Assembly (NCBI RefSeq): GCF_028463985.1
Contig: NZ_CP116766.1
Location: 496,001-560,000, forward strand
Reading direction: 5' to 3'
DNA: 64,000 bases
Source: Neisseria lisongii
GTDB lineage: Bacteria > Pseudomonadota > Gammaproteobacteria > Burkholderiales > Neisseriaceae
Part shown: positions 34,331-43,229 of the stretch, piece by piece
Numbering within the stretch: position 1 is the stretch's first letter
How the letters are laid out: each line of letters begins with the position of its first letter
Notes under the pieces: generated by a model
The model's input: only the letters and a program-made list of their open reading frames with translations
What the model was told of the DNA's origin: nothing
Database searches by the model: none
Program-made: the position numbers and the translations under genes

Positions 34331-35488
34331 ATGGAATTTTCCACCAAAGCCATACATTCCAGCTACGACTGCGACGAACACAACCGAGCCCTGATGCCGC
34401 CGATTTACCAAAACAGCATGTTTGCCATGCACGGCATCGGCGAACAGACACCTTACCGCTATTCCCGCCTGAGCAATCCGACCCGCCAAGTCTTGGAAGA
34501 CACCGTTGCCGACTTGGAGCAGGGCGTAGCGGCGTTTGCCTTTTCCAGCGGCATGGCGGGCATTGATGCCGTGTGGCGCACCTTTCTAAAGCCGGGCGAT
34601 ACCGTGGTTGCCGTATCCGATATTTACGGCGGCGCTTACGATTTATTGGTTGATGTGTATGCCAAATGGGGCATCAATGTCGTATTTGCCGATTTGAGCA
34701 ATCCCGCCAATTTAGACGATATTCTTGCCAAACAAACTGTCAAACTGGTATGGCTGGAAACGCCGTCTAACCCGCTCTTGCGGCTGGTGGACATCAAAAC
34801 ACTGGCAGAAAAAGCCAAAGCCGCCGGTGCGCTGGTCGGCATCGACAACACCTTTGCCACCCCGTATCTGCAACAGCCGCTGACGCTGGGCTGCGATATT
34901 GTGTTCCACTCCGCCACCAAATACCTGTGCGGCCATTCCGACGTATTGATGGGCGTGGTAGTGGTGAAAACCCCCGAATTGGCCAAACCGCTGCACAACA
35001 TGATGGTCAATACCGGTGCCATTGCTGGTCCGATGGACTGCTGGCTGGTGTTGCGCGGCATCAAAACCCTTGCCCTGCGGATGCAGGCACATTGCCGCAA
35101 CGCATTGGAGATCGCCAAACGGCTGGAAAGTCATCCCGCCATTGAGCGGGTGTTTTACCCCGGCTTGCCGTCGCACGAACATCACGAACTGGCAAAAGCC
35201 CAAATGCCCAAAGGCATAGGCGGCGTAGTAACCGTTTACCTGAAAAACGACAGCAAAGCCGCCGCCGACAGCGTGATTCAAAACATGAACATCGTCAAAA
35301 TGGCCGCCAGCCTCGGCGGCGTGGAAAGTCTGGTCAATCACTGCTATTCCCAATCCCACAGCGGCGTGCCGCATGATGTAAAAATGCAGATGGGCATCAA
35401 AGAAGGCCTGCTGCGCTTCTCCATCGGCGTGGAAGACGTAGAAGACATCTGGCAGGACATTTCCACCGCCTTAAACAGCACACTGTAA
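34331..35488 (+). CDS. metC: Cystathionine beta-lyase / Cys-Met metabolism PLP enzyme
   Basis: A PLP-dependent enzyme of the trans-sulfuration family, 385 residues. The PLP lysine lies in FHSATKYLCGHSDVLMG near residue 196. FSSGMAGIDAVWRTFLKPGD, WLETPSNPLLRLVDI and the C-terminal GGVESLVNHCYSQSH are family blocks. The sequence fits cystathionine beta-lyase (homocysteine formation) better than gamma-synthase, but the two are hard to separate by eye. AAGGAATAGACG precedes the ATG. It stands alone. Confidence 0.85.
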   Translation: MEFSTKAIHSSYDCDEHNRALMPPIYQNSMFAMHGIGEQTPYRYSRLSNPTRQVLEDTVADLEQGVAAFAFSSGMAGIDAVWRTFLKPGDTVVAVSDIYGGAYDLLVDVYAKWGINVVFADLSNPANLDDILAKQTVKLVWLETPSNPLLRLVDIKTLAEKAKAAGALVGIDNTFATPYLQQPLTLGCDIVFHSATKYLCGHSDVLMGVVVVKTPELAKPLHNMMVNTGAIAGPMDCWLVLRGIKTLALRMQAHCRNALEIAKRLESHPAIERVFYPGLPSHEHHELAKAQMPKGIGGVVTVYLKNDSKAAADSVIQNMNIVKMAASLGGVESLVNHCYSQSHSGVPHDVKMQMGIKEGLLRFSIGVEDVEDIWQDISTALNSTL

Positions 35489-35504
35489 ACCCGCCGTGCA
35501 AGCA

Positions 35505-35536
35505 AGGCCGTCTGAAAATCAGTTTTCAGACGGCCT
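35505..35536 (+). terminator. Uptake-sequence hairpin after metC
   Basis: AGGCCGTCTGAAAATC followed by its near-complement gives an almost perfect palindrome right after metC. Confidence 0.65.
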
Positions 35537-35679
35537 GAGACCTTTGCAAAACCCTAGATTTGAGTACAGTTCGAAGTTATAGCAGCACAAAAATCGAAGA
35601 TATATCATAAAGATAGTCAAGATTTTGAGCAGCGCATAACGAAGAAATGTACCAAAGATAGGGAATTTGCAAAGATCTC
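35537..35679. mobile_element. 143-bp remnant or MITE with IS1106/IS5-type ends
   Basis: Begins GAGACCTTTGCAAAA, the terminal repeat of the neisserial IS5-family element IS1106, and ends with the inverted form TTTGCAAAGATCTC. The interior is AT-rich, has no intact transposase frame, and abuts the metC terminator. The rest of the spacer to fpr (35680-35794) holds another Correia-like half-end near 35742. Confidence 0.65.
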
Positions 35680-35794
35680 GGCCTTTGATGATTGTATTGT
35701 GGGAGGCAACGAAACAGCCAACCTTGCCGAACATTCCGCAATAGTGAATTCACGGTATAATAAACCCGTTTAAAATTCTGATTGGAACACAGAC

Positions 35795-36574
35795 ATGGCA
35801 GCCGCCCCCGAAGCCAAATTTACCGAAGAGCAAGTGTTGTGGGTCAAACAGCATACGCCCAAACTGATGACATTTGCCATCACCCGCCCCGAAGCCTACC
35901 GCTTTTCCGCCGGACAGTTTTCCCGCTTGGGCTTTCGGGACGGCGAAGGCTTCATCTGGCGCGCTTACTCAATCGTATCCGCCGAATACGCCGACACGCT
36001 CGAATATTTCGCCGTCTTAATTGAAAACGGCCCGATGTCGGCAAAATTCGCCGAAATGAAAACCGGCGATACTATTTTGCTCGACAAAACCGCCACCGGC
36101 TTTCTGTTGCCCGAACGTTTCCCCGACGGCAAAGACTTACTGATGCTCGCCACCGGTTCCGGCATCGCCCCGTTTTTATCGATTTTAGAACAACCCGAAA
36201 TCTGGCAACGCTTCGACCGCTTAGCGCTGGTACATTCCGTATCCTATGTCGGCGAACTGATTTTCAACGACCGCTTGGCAGCGCTGGCAGAACACCCGCT
36301 TATCGAAGAATATTTCCACAAATTCCACTTTATCCCCGTAACCACCCGAGAACAAACCGGCCACACCCTCGGCGGCAAACGGATTCCCGAATTGCTCAAA
36401 CAAAACATCTTAGCGCAGCAACTGGGCTGGCAGTTCAACCCGACAGACACCCGCTTTATGGTCTGCGGCAACCCCGAAATGGTCAAAGACACCCTGCAAA
36501 CCCTGCTCGATCTAGGCTACACCATGCACCGCAACCGCTTACCGGGCCAGATTTTATTGGAAAACGGGTTTTAA
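35795..36574 (+). CDS. fpr: Ferredoxin/flavodoxin-NADP+ reductase
   Basis: An FAD enzyme that passes electrons between NADPH and ferredoxin or flavodoxin. The 259-residue protein has the FAD-binding RAYSIVSAEY (about 52-61), the NADP-binding LATGSGIAPFLSILEQPE (about 118-135), and FMVCGNPEMVKDT, ending in the ENGF C-terminus typical of bacterial subclass I enzymes. GGAA precedes the start. Single gene, followed by a hairpin and an uptake-sequence terminator. Confidence 0.94.
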   Translation: MAAAPEAKFTEEQVLWVKQHTPKLMTFAITRPEAYRFSAGQFSRLGFRDGEGFIWRAYSIVSAEYADTLEYFAVLIENGPMSAKFAEMKTGDTILLDKTATGFLLPERFPDGKDLLMLATGSGIAPFLSILEQPEIWQRFDRLALVHSVSYVGELIFNDRLAALAEHPLIEEYFHKFHFIPVTTREQTGHTLGGKRIPELLKQNILAQQLGWQFNPTDTRFMVCGNPEMVKDTLQTLLDLGYTMHRNRLPGQILLENGF

Positions 36575-36641
36575 TTCGACCACAATCAAAAACACTGTAG
36601 CGTGCTTGCCTCAGCATGCACGCGCTGTAAATATTATGCTA

Positions 36642-36673
36642 AAGCCGTCTGAAAATTAATTTTCAGACGGCTT
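36642..36673. terminator. Palindromic uptake-sequence terminator after fpr
   Basis: A perfect 32-base palindrome, AAGCCGTCTGAAAATT and complement, followed by GTTTTTA. A separate GCGTGCTTG/CATGCACGC hairpin lies at about 36600-36623. Confidence 0.75.
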
Positions 36674-36740
36674 GTTTTTATGATTATTTGCTAAACTTCC
36701 TTTATTATTTTTATAATTCAAAATAAAAACAAAATGATAA

Positions 36741-36848
36741 TATCGTGAATTCACTTTAAAAGTATTACAGCGTTGGCTCGCCTAGCCGTACTACCTGTAC
36801 TGTCTTCGGCTCGCCGCCTTGTACTACTTTTAAAGTGAATCCACTATA
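36741..36848. repeat. Correia-like element (108 bp) abutting comEC
   Basis: Nearly identical to 33991-34098. It ends CCACTATA only six bases before the comEC ribosome-binding site, so comEC transcription must start in or run through the element. Confidence 0.85.
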
Positions 36849-36861
36849 AAGGAGAGAAATC

Positions 36862-39126
36862 ATGCTGATGCCGTATCTGCTGCCGTGTTGGGTGTTGGGG
36901 GTGGCGGTTTCGTTTGCGTTGCCGTTTGTGCCGCATTGGGCGGTATGGGCGGTGGTTTTGTTTGGGCTGGCGGGATTGGCGCTGCGTTTTCGTTGGCTGA
37001 TTTGGGTGTTGGCGGCGGTGGCGGGCATGGCTTACGGGGTGTGGCGGACGGAGTCGGCTTTGGCGGAGCAGTGGCCGCTGGTGCAGCGGGAGGCGGCTTT
37101 GACGGTGGAGGTGGTGGATTTGCCGTATGCGGATAGCCGCAAAACGCAGTTTCTTGCTCGGGCTTGGTGTGATGATGGGCGGGTGTTTCAGTTGTTGTTG
37201 TCGGATTACGGGAAACGGGATTGGCCGGTGGGCAGCCGCTGGCGGGTTGGGGCGAAGCTGCGTCCGGCGGTGGGGGCGGTGAATATTCGGGGTTTGAACC
37301 GTGAAACGTGGGCTTTGGCAAACGGTATCGGCGGGGTGGGAACGTTGGCAAAGGGGCGGCAGCGTTTGGCGGCAGGTTCGGCTTCGGTTTGGGCTTTGTG
37401 GCGGGAAAGGATACGCCGGAGCTGGCAGCGGTCGGTGTCGCCGGAATACGGGTTTTCAGACGGCATGGCGTTGATGCGGATGTTGAGTATCGGTGAACAG
37501 TCGGCGCTGCGGCCTGCGGTGTGGCAGGCGTTCCGGCCTTTGGGGATGACGCATTTGGTGAGTATTTCGGGGCTGCATGTTACGATGGTGGCGCTGATGT
37601 GCGGCGGTTTGATGAAGATGTTGCTGCGCTGCTCGCCATATTTGCCGCAGCGGCCGAAGCGTTGGGTGTTGGTCGGCGGTTTGTTGGGGGCGGCGGCGTA
37701 TGCGGCCTTGTCGGGGTTTTCCGTGCCGACGCAGCGCAGTGTGCTGATGTTGGCGGTGCTGGCTTGGGCATGGCTGCGGGGACGGGGTGCAACGGCGTGG
37801 TCGGGCTGGTGGGCGGCGCTGGCGGCGGTGTTGCTGTTTGATCCTTCGGCAGTATTGGGCGTGGGAACGTGGCTGTCGTTCGGTTTGATTGCGAGTTTGA
37901 TTTGGGTGTCGGCAGGGCGGCTGGGCAGGGCTTCGGGAGCGGAAAAGAATATTTATGCGGGTTTTCAGACGGCCTTGCACGGGCAATGGGCGGCAACGGT
38001 GGGATCGTTGGTGTTGCTGGGCAGTATTTTTGCTTCGTTGCCGCTGATCAGCCCTTTGGTGAATGCCTTGGCGATTCCGTGGTTTTCGTGGGTGCTGACA
38101 CCGTTGGCGCTGCTGGGTTCGCTGTTGCCGCTTGCGCCGTTGCAGATTTTGGCGGCGGCTTTGGCGGAATATACGCTGCGGGCGCTGATGTGGCTGGCGG
38201 ATTTTGCGCCGGAATGGGCGGTGGCCGTGCCGCCTGTGCCGCTGCTGGCGTTGGCGGCGGTGGCTGCTGCGGCCGCCTTGTTGCCGAGGGGCAGCGGTAT
38301 GCGGCTGTGGGCGTGGCTGGTGTTGGCCGGATTTGTGTTTTATCGTCCGCCGCCGCTTGAGGAAGGCCGTCTGAAAATGGCGGTATTGGATGCCGGACAA
38401 GGCTTGTCGGTGTTGCTGCAAACCAAGGATCATGATTTATTGTTTGACACGGGTACGGCCGCTGCGGCGGCGACGGGCATTGTGCCGAGTTTGAACGCTT
38501 TGGGCATACGCCGTTTGGACAAACTGATTTTGTCGCACCACGACAGCGACCATGACGGCGGTTTTCCCGCCGTGCGCCGAAATCGGACAATCGCCGATTT
38601 GGCGGCGGGGCAGCCTGAATTTTATGCGGCGGCGCAGTTGTGCGGCGAAACGTCGTGGTGGTGGAACGGCGTGTATTTTGAATTTTTGCGGCCGGCGGGA
38701 AAAGTGAGCAACGATGATAACGACCAAAGCTGTGTGCTGCGTGCCGTAGCGGGCAATCAGGCGGTGATGATTACCGGCGATTTGGGGCAGAAGGGCGAGG
38801 CGGCGCTGGTGGCGAAATACGGCGAAGCCTTATACAGCAGCGTGTTGGTGTTGGGACACCACGGCAGCAGCAGCGCTTCTTCCGGCGTGTTTCTCAATGC
38901 CGTATCGCCCCGTTATGCCGTGGCTTCCAGCGGCTATGCCAACAGCTACCGCCACCCGACGCAGGAAGTGCAAAACAGGGTGCGGGCGCACGGCATTAAA
39001 TTGCTGCGTACCGATTATCAAGGTGCGTTGCAGTTTGAACTGGGCGGCAGCGGAGAAATCTTTCAGGGCAGCATGAGGCCGTACCGTTTTTATTGGCAGA
39101 AAAAACCGTTTGCCGCTGTGCCGTAG
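36862..39126 (+). CDS. comEC: DNA uptake channel protein ComEC (ComA/Rec2)
   Basis: The inner-membrane channel that moves single-stranded DNA into the cytoplasm during transformation. The 754-residue protein has an N-terminal membrane and OB-like region, the ComEC competence domain (about 195-460, with PLGMTHLVSISGLHVTMVALM), and a C-terminal metallo-beta-lactamase domain (about 510-740) with LSHHDSDHDGG and LGHHGSSSASS. AAAGGAGAG precedes ATG 36862. Fits the many uptake sequences in this genome. Coding G-richness creates long antisense frames that I take as spurious. Confidence 0.94.
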   Translation: MLMPYLLPCWVLGVAVSFALPFVPHWAVWAVVLFGLAGLALRFRWLIWVLAAVAGMAYGVWRTESALAEQWPLVQREAALTVEVVDLPYADSRKTQFLARAWCDDGRVFQLLLSDYGKRDWPVGSRWRVGAKLRPAVGAVNIRGLNRETWALANGIGGVGTLAKGRQRLAAGSASVWALWRERIRRSWQRSVSPEYGFSDGMALMRMLSIGEQSALRPAVWQAFRPLGMTHLVSISGLHVTMVALMCGGLMKMLLRCSPYLPQRPKRWVLVGGLLGAAAYAALSGFSVPTQRSVLMLAVLAWAWLRGRGATAWSGWWAALAAVLLFDPSAVLGVGTWLSFGLIASLIWVSAGRLGRASGAEKNIYAGFQTALHGQWAATVGSLVLLGSIFASLPLISPLVNALAIPWFSWVLTPLALLGSLLPLAPLQILAAALAEYTLRALMWLADFAPEWAVAVPPVPLLALAAVAAAAALLPRGSGMRLWAWLVLAGFVFYRPPPLEEGRLKMAVLDAGQGLSVLLQTKDHDLLFDTGTAAAAATGIVPSLNALGIRRLDKLILSHHDSDHDGGFPAVRRNRTIADLAAGQPEFYAAAQLCGETSWWWNGVYFEFLRPAGKVSNDDNDQSCVLRAVAGNQAVMITGDLGQKGEAALVAKYGEALYSSVLVLGHHGSSSASSGVFLNAVSPRYAVASSGYANSYRHPTQEVQNRVRAHGIKLLRTDYQGALQFELGGSGEIFQGSMRPYRFYWQKKPFAAVP

Positions 39127-39136
39127 CGTCGGCGGT

Positions 39137-39300
39137 TTGAGCGTATCGCCGTAAATCAGGTTATAATGCGGGGCTTTAATGTTTACCTGAATGACCGGAG
39201 TGTGTTATCTATCGGTTCCCTGTCTCATCGGCGGGACAGGGTTCGTTGCCGATGACTTCGGGTTGTTCCGCTACTAAACGAAACGCTCTGTTTTCAGACG
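39137..39300 (+). ncRNA. Possible structured small RNA or leader before panD
   Basis: A good -10 (TATAAT, 39162-39167) with TTGAGC at 39137 (19-bp spacing) follows comEC. The predicted transcript contains a two-part hairpin, ATCGG...CCCTGTC with GACAGGG...CCGAT (39214-39253). It reaches an uptake-sequence palindrome (39292-39317) before the Correia-like element that precedes panD. No coding frame is evident and it matches no RNA family I can name. Confidence 0.3.
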
Positions 39301-39331
39301 GCATGCCGTCTGAAAATCCTGTCAGACCTAC

Positions 39332-39441
39332 TATAGTGGGTTCACTTTAAAAGTAGTACAAGGCGGCGAGCCGTAGACAGTACAGGTAGTACGGCAAGGC
39401 GAGCCAACGCCGTAATACTTTTAAAGCGAATTCACGATAAG
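39332..39441. repeat. Correia-like element (110 bp) abutting panD
   Basis: TATAGTGGGTTCACTTTAAAAGTA at one end and TACTTTTAAAGCGAATTCACGATA at the other; inverted copy of 33991-34098. It ends 15 bp before the panD start codon. Confidence 0.85.
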
Positions 39442-39456
39442 ATTTAAAGGAAACCC

Positions 39457-39840
39457 ATGTTCCGTACCCTGTTGGGCGGCAAAATCCACCGTGCCACCGT
39501 AACCGAAGCCGATTTAAACTATGTCGGCAGCATTACTATTGACGAAGATTTGCTGGATGCCGCCGGTATCTGCGTCAATGAAAAAGTCGCCATCGTCAAT
39601 AATAACAACGGCGAACGCTTGGAAACCTACACCATCGCCGGCAAACGGGGCAGCGGTGTCGTGTGCCTCAACGGTGCCGCTGCAAGGCTGGTGCAGAAAG
39701 GCGATATTGTGATTATCATGTCGTATGTGATGCTTTCCGAACCCGAAATCGCCGCCCACCAACCCAAAGTCGTATTGGTGGATGGGCAAAACAAAATTCG
39801 TGAAGTGATTGCTTACGAACCGCCGCACACCGTTTTATAG
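39457..39840 (+). CDS. panD: Aspartate 1-decarboxylase
   Basis: Makes beta-alanine for pantothenate. The 127-residue pyruvoyl enzyme self-cleaves between Gly24 and Ser25 in LNYVGSITID, and keeps FRTLLGGKIHRATVTEA at the N-terminus and YTIAGKRGSGVVCLNGAAARLVQ in the centre. AAAGGAAACCC precedes the ATG. It is followed after 40 bp by the housekeeping kdsA, probably co-transcribed. Confidence 0.97.
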   Translation: MFRTLLGGKIHRATVTEADLNYVGSITIDEDLLDAAGICVNEKVAIVNNNNGERLETYTIAGKRGSGVVCLNGAAARLVQKGDIVIIMSYVMLSEPEIAAHQPKVVLVDGQNKIREVIAYEPPHTVL

Positions 39841-39880
39841 CCGCAATTCCCCCAATCCGTCCCATAATGAAAGGACAGCC

Positions 39881-40723
39881 ATGAATATCCAAATCAACCA
39901 TCTGAATGTCGGCAACGATTTACCGTTTACCCTGTTTGGCGGCATCAACGTCTTGGAAGACCTCGATTCCACGCTGAAAGCCTGCGAACATTATGTTGCC
40001 GTTACCCAAAAACTCGGCATTCCCTATGTGTTCAAAGCCTCGTTTGACAAAGCCAACCGCTCGTCTATCCACTCATTCCGAGGTGTCGGCTTGGACGAAG
40101 GCCTGAAAATCTTTGAAGCGGTGAAGCGGGAATTTAATGTTCCCGTGATTACCGATGTTCACGAACCGTACCAATGCCGCCCCGTTGCCGAAGTCTGCGA
40201 CGTTATCCAACTTCCCGCCTTTTTGGCACGCCAAACCGATTTGGTGGTCGCCATGGCGCAAACCGGCAATGTTATCAACATCAAAAAACCGCAGTTTCTC
40301 AGCCCGTCGCAAATGAAAAACATCGTGGAAAAATTCCAAGAAGCCGGTAACGACAAACTGATTTTATGCGAACGGGGCGCAAATTTCGGCTACGACAATC
40401 TGGTAGTCGATATGCTCGGCTTCGGCGTAATGAAACAAAGCTGCGGCGGCTTGCCGATTATCTTTGACGTAACCCATTCCCTGCAAACCCGTGCCAGCGG
40501 CGCAGCCGCTTCTGGCGGCCGCCGCACACAGGCCTTGGATTTAGCACAGGCGGGCATGGCCACCCGCTTGGCCGGCCTTTTCCTCGAAGCCCACGCCAAC
40601 CCCGACCAAGCCCGCTGCGACGGCCCCAGCGCCTTGCCGCTGGCGCAACTCGAAGATTTCCTGATTCGGGTCAAAGCCGTGGACGACACCGTAAAATCGT
40701 TTGCACCGATGGTGATTGAATAA
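39881..40723 (+). CDS. kdsA: 3-deoxy-D-manno-octulosonate 8-phosphate synthase, housekeeping copy
   Basis: The Kdo-8-phosphate synthase expected to serve lipooligosaccharide. The 280-residue product has KASFDKANRSS, TDVHEPYQCRP, LPAFLARQTDL, KKPQFLSPSQM and GPSALPLAQLEDF. Codon use matches the core genome. It differs at many positions from the capsule copy (for example QTRASGAAASGG against QCRDPFGAASGG), so the two are diverged homologues rather than a recent duplication. AAAGGA precedes ATG 39881; the open frame runs further upstream into panD but that part is not homologous. Confidence 0.96.
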   Translation: MNIQINHLNVGNDLPFTLFGGINVLEDLDSTLKACEHYVAVTQKLGIPYVFKASFDKANRSSIHSFRGVGLDEGLKIFEAVKREFNVPVITDVHEPYQCRPVAEVCDVIQLPAFLARQTDLVVAMAQTGNVINIKKPQFLSPSQMKNIVEKFQEAGNDKLILCERGANFGYDNLVVDMLGFGVMKQSCGGLPIIFDVTHSLQTRASGAAASGGRRTQALDLAQAGMATRLAGLFLEAHANPDQARCDGPSALPLAQLEDFLIRVKAVDDTVKSFAPMVIE

Positions 40724-40745
40724 ATTAAGTAATGGAATCAAAACC

Positions 40746-40777
40746 ATGCCGTCTGAAAAGTGATTTTCAGACGGCAT
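40746..40777. terminator. Uptake-sequence hairpin after kdsA
   Basis: ATGCCGTCTGAAAA and its complement around a 4-nt loop, just downstream of the panD-kdsA unit. Confidence 0.7.
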
Positions 40778-40781
40778 GTTC

Positions 40782-40821
40782 TAGTTAAAACATCAAATTT
40801 TCTGTACAAACCTGTAAGCTA
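40782..40821. repeat. TAGTTAAAACA-type dispersed repeat, copy 1
   Basis: About 40 bp starting TAGTTAAAACATCAAATTTTC and running through CTGTACAAACC. A close copy lies at 46879-46919 and a shorter inverted one at 9545-9566. Each lies just past a gene end. Confidence 0.5.
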
Positions 40822-40928
40822 CTGTCATTAATCTACTTAATTTTTATACAATTTCCCTTGTCATTCTCACACAGGCGGGAATGAGAGTCGAGTTAAATGT
40901 AGAGTGTGCTAAAAATTTGGTTAATTCA

Positions 40929-41486
40929 CTATGGTTTTTGTACTGTATCTTCCAGAGTGTTGAGGAATTTTTCTAAATCTTGCTTGAGATAAGTCATCCG
41001 ATCGCCGCTTTCCTCATCGGTCAGTTCCAACATACCCGGCTTGTTATCTACAACAAGCATCTTGACTTTAGCCGTACTTTTCTTCCCGATTTCTTTCTTG
41101 TCCTGCTGTTCTCTGCCATCTTTCACAACCCGATAATCGGCAATAGTCTGCTGAAGAGCCTGCCGCTTTTCATCAAATGTCCAAGTGAATTCCTGTTTGA
41201 TGATAATGGGTTTTCCTTCGGCCTTCACTGTCAAGAGCATGATGTCCACACCTGTGCCGTCGGGGTACATAGCTGTCGTGTTAATCAGCGAACCTTCTTC
41301 ATTTGCTTCCGCATCACCCCAAAATCCGTATAAATCATTTTGTCCGACTTTGTCGGCAATGTACATCCTGTCGGCCTGCTCTGCGGTGGCGGAGTTTTGT
41401 TTAGGTTCGGCGGATGCGGACGGACTGAGGAATATCAGGCTTGATGAAACCATTAAGGCGGGCAAGATACTTTTTAAAATCTTCAT
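40929..41486 (-). CDS. Secreted protein of unknown function
   Basis: A 185-residue precursor with a clear Sec signal peptide (MKILKSILPALMVSSSLIFLSPSASA, cut before EPKQN). The mature part is hydrophilic with beta-type patches (LYGFWGDAEANEEGS, KQEFTWTFDEKRQALQQT, MLELTDEESGDRMTYLK), reminiscent of small periplasmic lipocalin-like proteins, but I do not recognise a family. The frame extends to 41576; only the internal ATG gives a signal peptide. It stands alone between two terminator-like hairpins. Confidence 0.65.
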   Translation of the reverse strand: MKILKSILPALMVSSSLIFLSPSASAEPKQNSATAEQADRMYIADKVGQNDLYGFWGDAEANEEGSLINTTAMYPDGTGVDIMLLTVKAEGKPIIIKQEFTWTFDEKRQALQQTIADYRVVKDGREQQDKKEIGKKSTAKVKMLVVDNKPGMLELTDEESGDRMTYLKQDLEKFLNTLEDTVQKP

Positions 41487-41649
41487 GTTGTTTTTCCGGT
41501 TAAAATAGGGGCGGATATTTTCCATATCCTCAACCTGTTTAATGAAAAACAAGGTGAGGGTTCTAAAGTCCGGCACGCGGACAAGAGACCATCTGAAAAA
41601 CGGTTCGGCGTTTTCAGACGGCCTTTTTTTTTAAGGATGTGGATGTGGC

Positions 41650-43125
41650 TTATTTATCGTCATCTTTATCGTCTTTCTTGTCTTTTTTCACTACCGGTTT
41701 TTTGGCTGCCAGACCTAAAGACTTCTGCCATTGGGCGGGGTCTTTGACCAGTTCCAAGGCTTTGCGCAGTTGGTCGTCTTTGGCCGGATTCGGGGTGCGG
41801 CGGGCGATGATGTCTTCTTCTTTTTCTTTGTCGGTTTTCGGTTTTTTTGCTTCGACGGTTACTCGGTCGGCGGCATCTTCGTTGCTGCTGTTTACGTCTT
41901 CGCCGCCGAGCGGATTGCCGATATGGCCGACCAGATCGGCTTCACGGCTTTCGTAGGTGCGCTCTTTGTCTTTGACTTCTACATCGGGAACGATGCCTTG
42001 TGCCTGAATCGAGCGGTCGTTCGGGGTGTAGTAGAGGGCGGTGGTGATTTTCATGGCTGTGCCGTTGGACAGCGGAATGACGGTCTGCACCGAGCCTTTG
42101 CCGAAACTTTGGGTGCCGACAATCACTGCCCGTTTGTGGTCTTGCAGTGCGCCGGAAACGATTTCGGAGGCGGATGCGGAACCGGCGTTAATCAATACGG
42201 TCATCGGAATGGTTTTCAATTCTTGCGGCAAGCCGGTGAGCGGGTCGGATTCGCCGAAGATGGTGTAGTCTTCCGGTGTGGCTTTCAGGCTCATGCCGGC
42301 TTTGCCGTCCCGCCCTTTGGTGCTGACAACGGGGGCGTTGTCTTTCAGGAAGGCGGCGGAAATGCCGACTGCGCTGTTGAGCAGACCACCGGGGTCGTCA
42401 CGCAGGTCGAGGATGATGCCTTTGAGCGAGCCTTTGTTTTGTTTGATCAAATCTTGGGCGGCTTTGTTGAGGGCTTCGACGGTTTGCTCTTGGAACTGGG
42501 TAATGCGGATATAGCCGTAGCCCGGTTCGAGCAGGTGGTGGCGCACGCTTTTGACTTTGATGATGGCACGGGTCAGATTGACGACAATCGGTTTGTCGGC
42601 GTTTTTGCGGGACAGGGTGAGGGTGATTTTGGTGCCGGGTTTGCCGCGCATTTTTTTCACGGCTTGGCTGACGGTCATGCCTCGGGTGGATTCGTTGTTG
42701 ATTTTAACGATAAAGTCGCCGCTTTTCACACCGGCACGTTCGGCGGGAGTATCTTCAATCGGGGCAACGACTTTGACGAAGCCGTCTTCCTGTCCGATTT
42801 CCATGCCCAAGCCGCCAAATTCGCCTTTGGTGGATTCTTTCAGGTCGGCATAGCCTTTTTTGTCCATATATTCGGAATGCGGATCCAGCCCGCCGACCAT
42901 GCCTTTCATTGCGCCTTCAAATAATTCGCTGTCGGCTTTGTCTTGATAATAGTTGGCTTTGATCTGGCCGTACACTTCGGCAATCGCTCGGATAGACTGC
43001 ACCGGAAACGGTTCGTCTTTTTTCTCTTTTCCGGCGGCGAAACTTTGTACGCTCAAACTCAGTGCAATGCCGCTGAATGCGCCGAGGGTGTAGATGGCAA
43101 CTTTTTTCAGGGTGGGTTTCATCAT
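41650..43125 (-). CDS. ctpA: C-terminal processing protease, S41 family
   Basis: A periplasmic serine protease that trims or degrades envelope proteins. The 491-residue protein has a signal/anchor (about 8-31), a PDZ domain (about 105-185, with GLGMEIGQEDGFVKVVAPIEDTPAERAGV), and the catalytic Ser/Lys dyad in NAGSASASEIVSGAL and GTQSFGKGSVQTV. The last 90 residues are a Lys/Asp-rich tail ending KKDDKDDDK. Encoded just downstream of the EnvC-type activator, so both may act on peptidoglycan-related substrates. Confidence 0.94.
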   Translation of the reverse strand: MMKPTLKKVAIYTLGAFSGIALSLSVQSFAAGKEKKDEPFPVQSIRAIAEVYGQIKANYYQDKADSELFEGAMKGMVGGLDPHSEYMDKKGYADLKESTKGEFGGLGMEIGQEDGFVKVVAPIEDTPAERAGVKSGDFIVKINNESTRGMTVSQAVKKMRGKPGTKITLTLSRKNADKPIVVNLTRAIIKVKSVRHHLLEPGYGYIRITQFQEQTVEALNKAAQDLIKQNKGSLKGIILDLRDDPGGLLNSAVGISAAFLKDNAPVVSTKGRDGKAGMSLKATPEDYTIFGESDPLTGLPQELKTIPMTVLINAGSASASEIVSGALQDHKRAVIVGTQSFGKGSVQTVIPLSNGTAMKITTALYYTPNDRSIQAQGIVPDVEVKDKERTYESREADLVGHIGNPLGGEDVNSSNEDAADRVTVEAKKPKTDKEKEEDIIARRTPNPAKDDQLRKALELVKDPAQWQKSLGLAAKKPVVKKDKKDDKDDDK

Positions 43126-43229
43126 ATCGGATGGAGCTTTCTGTGTGTCGTTCCGCCGTTTGGGCGGAATAGTTGTTGTGCAGATTTTCAGACGGCCTGA
43201 TGCCGTCTGAAAAGTGTTTGTCGGGCGGG

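Noticed and set aside
37456..38433. Arg/Gln/His-rich frame opposite comEC
   Set aside because: A composition artefact of the G-rich comEC coding strand; no domain or start signal.
2237..40723. Two kdsA genes as an assembly duplication
   Set aside because: The two proteins differ at many positions, and base composition and context differ strongly, so both are real.
41731..42924. 397-codon open frame opposite ctpA
   Set aside because: Gly/Phe/Val-rich shadow of ctpA with no ribosome-binding site or known domain.
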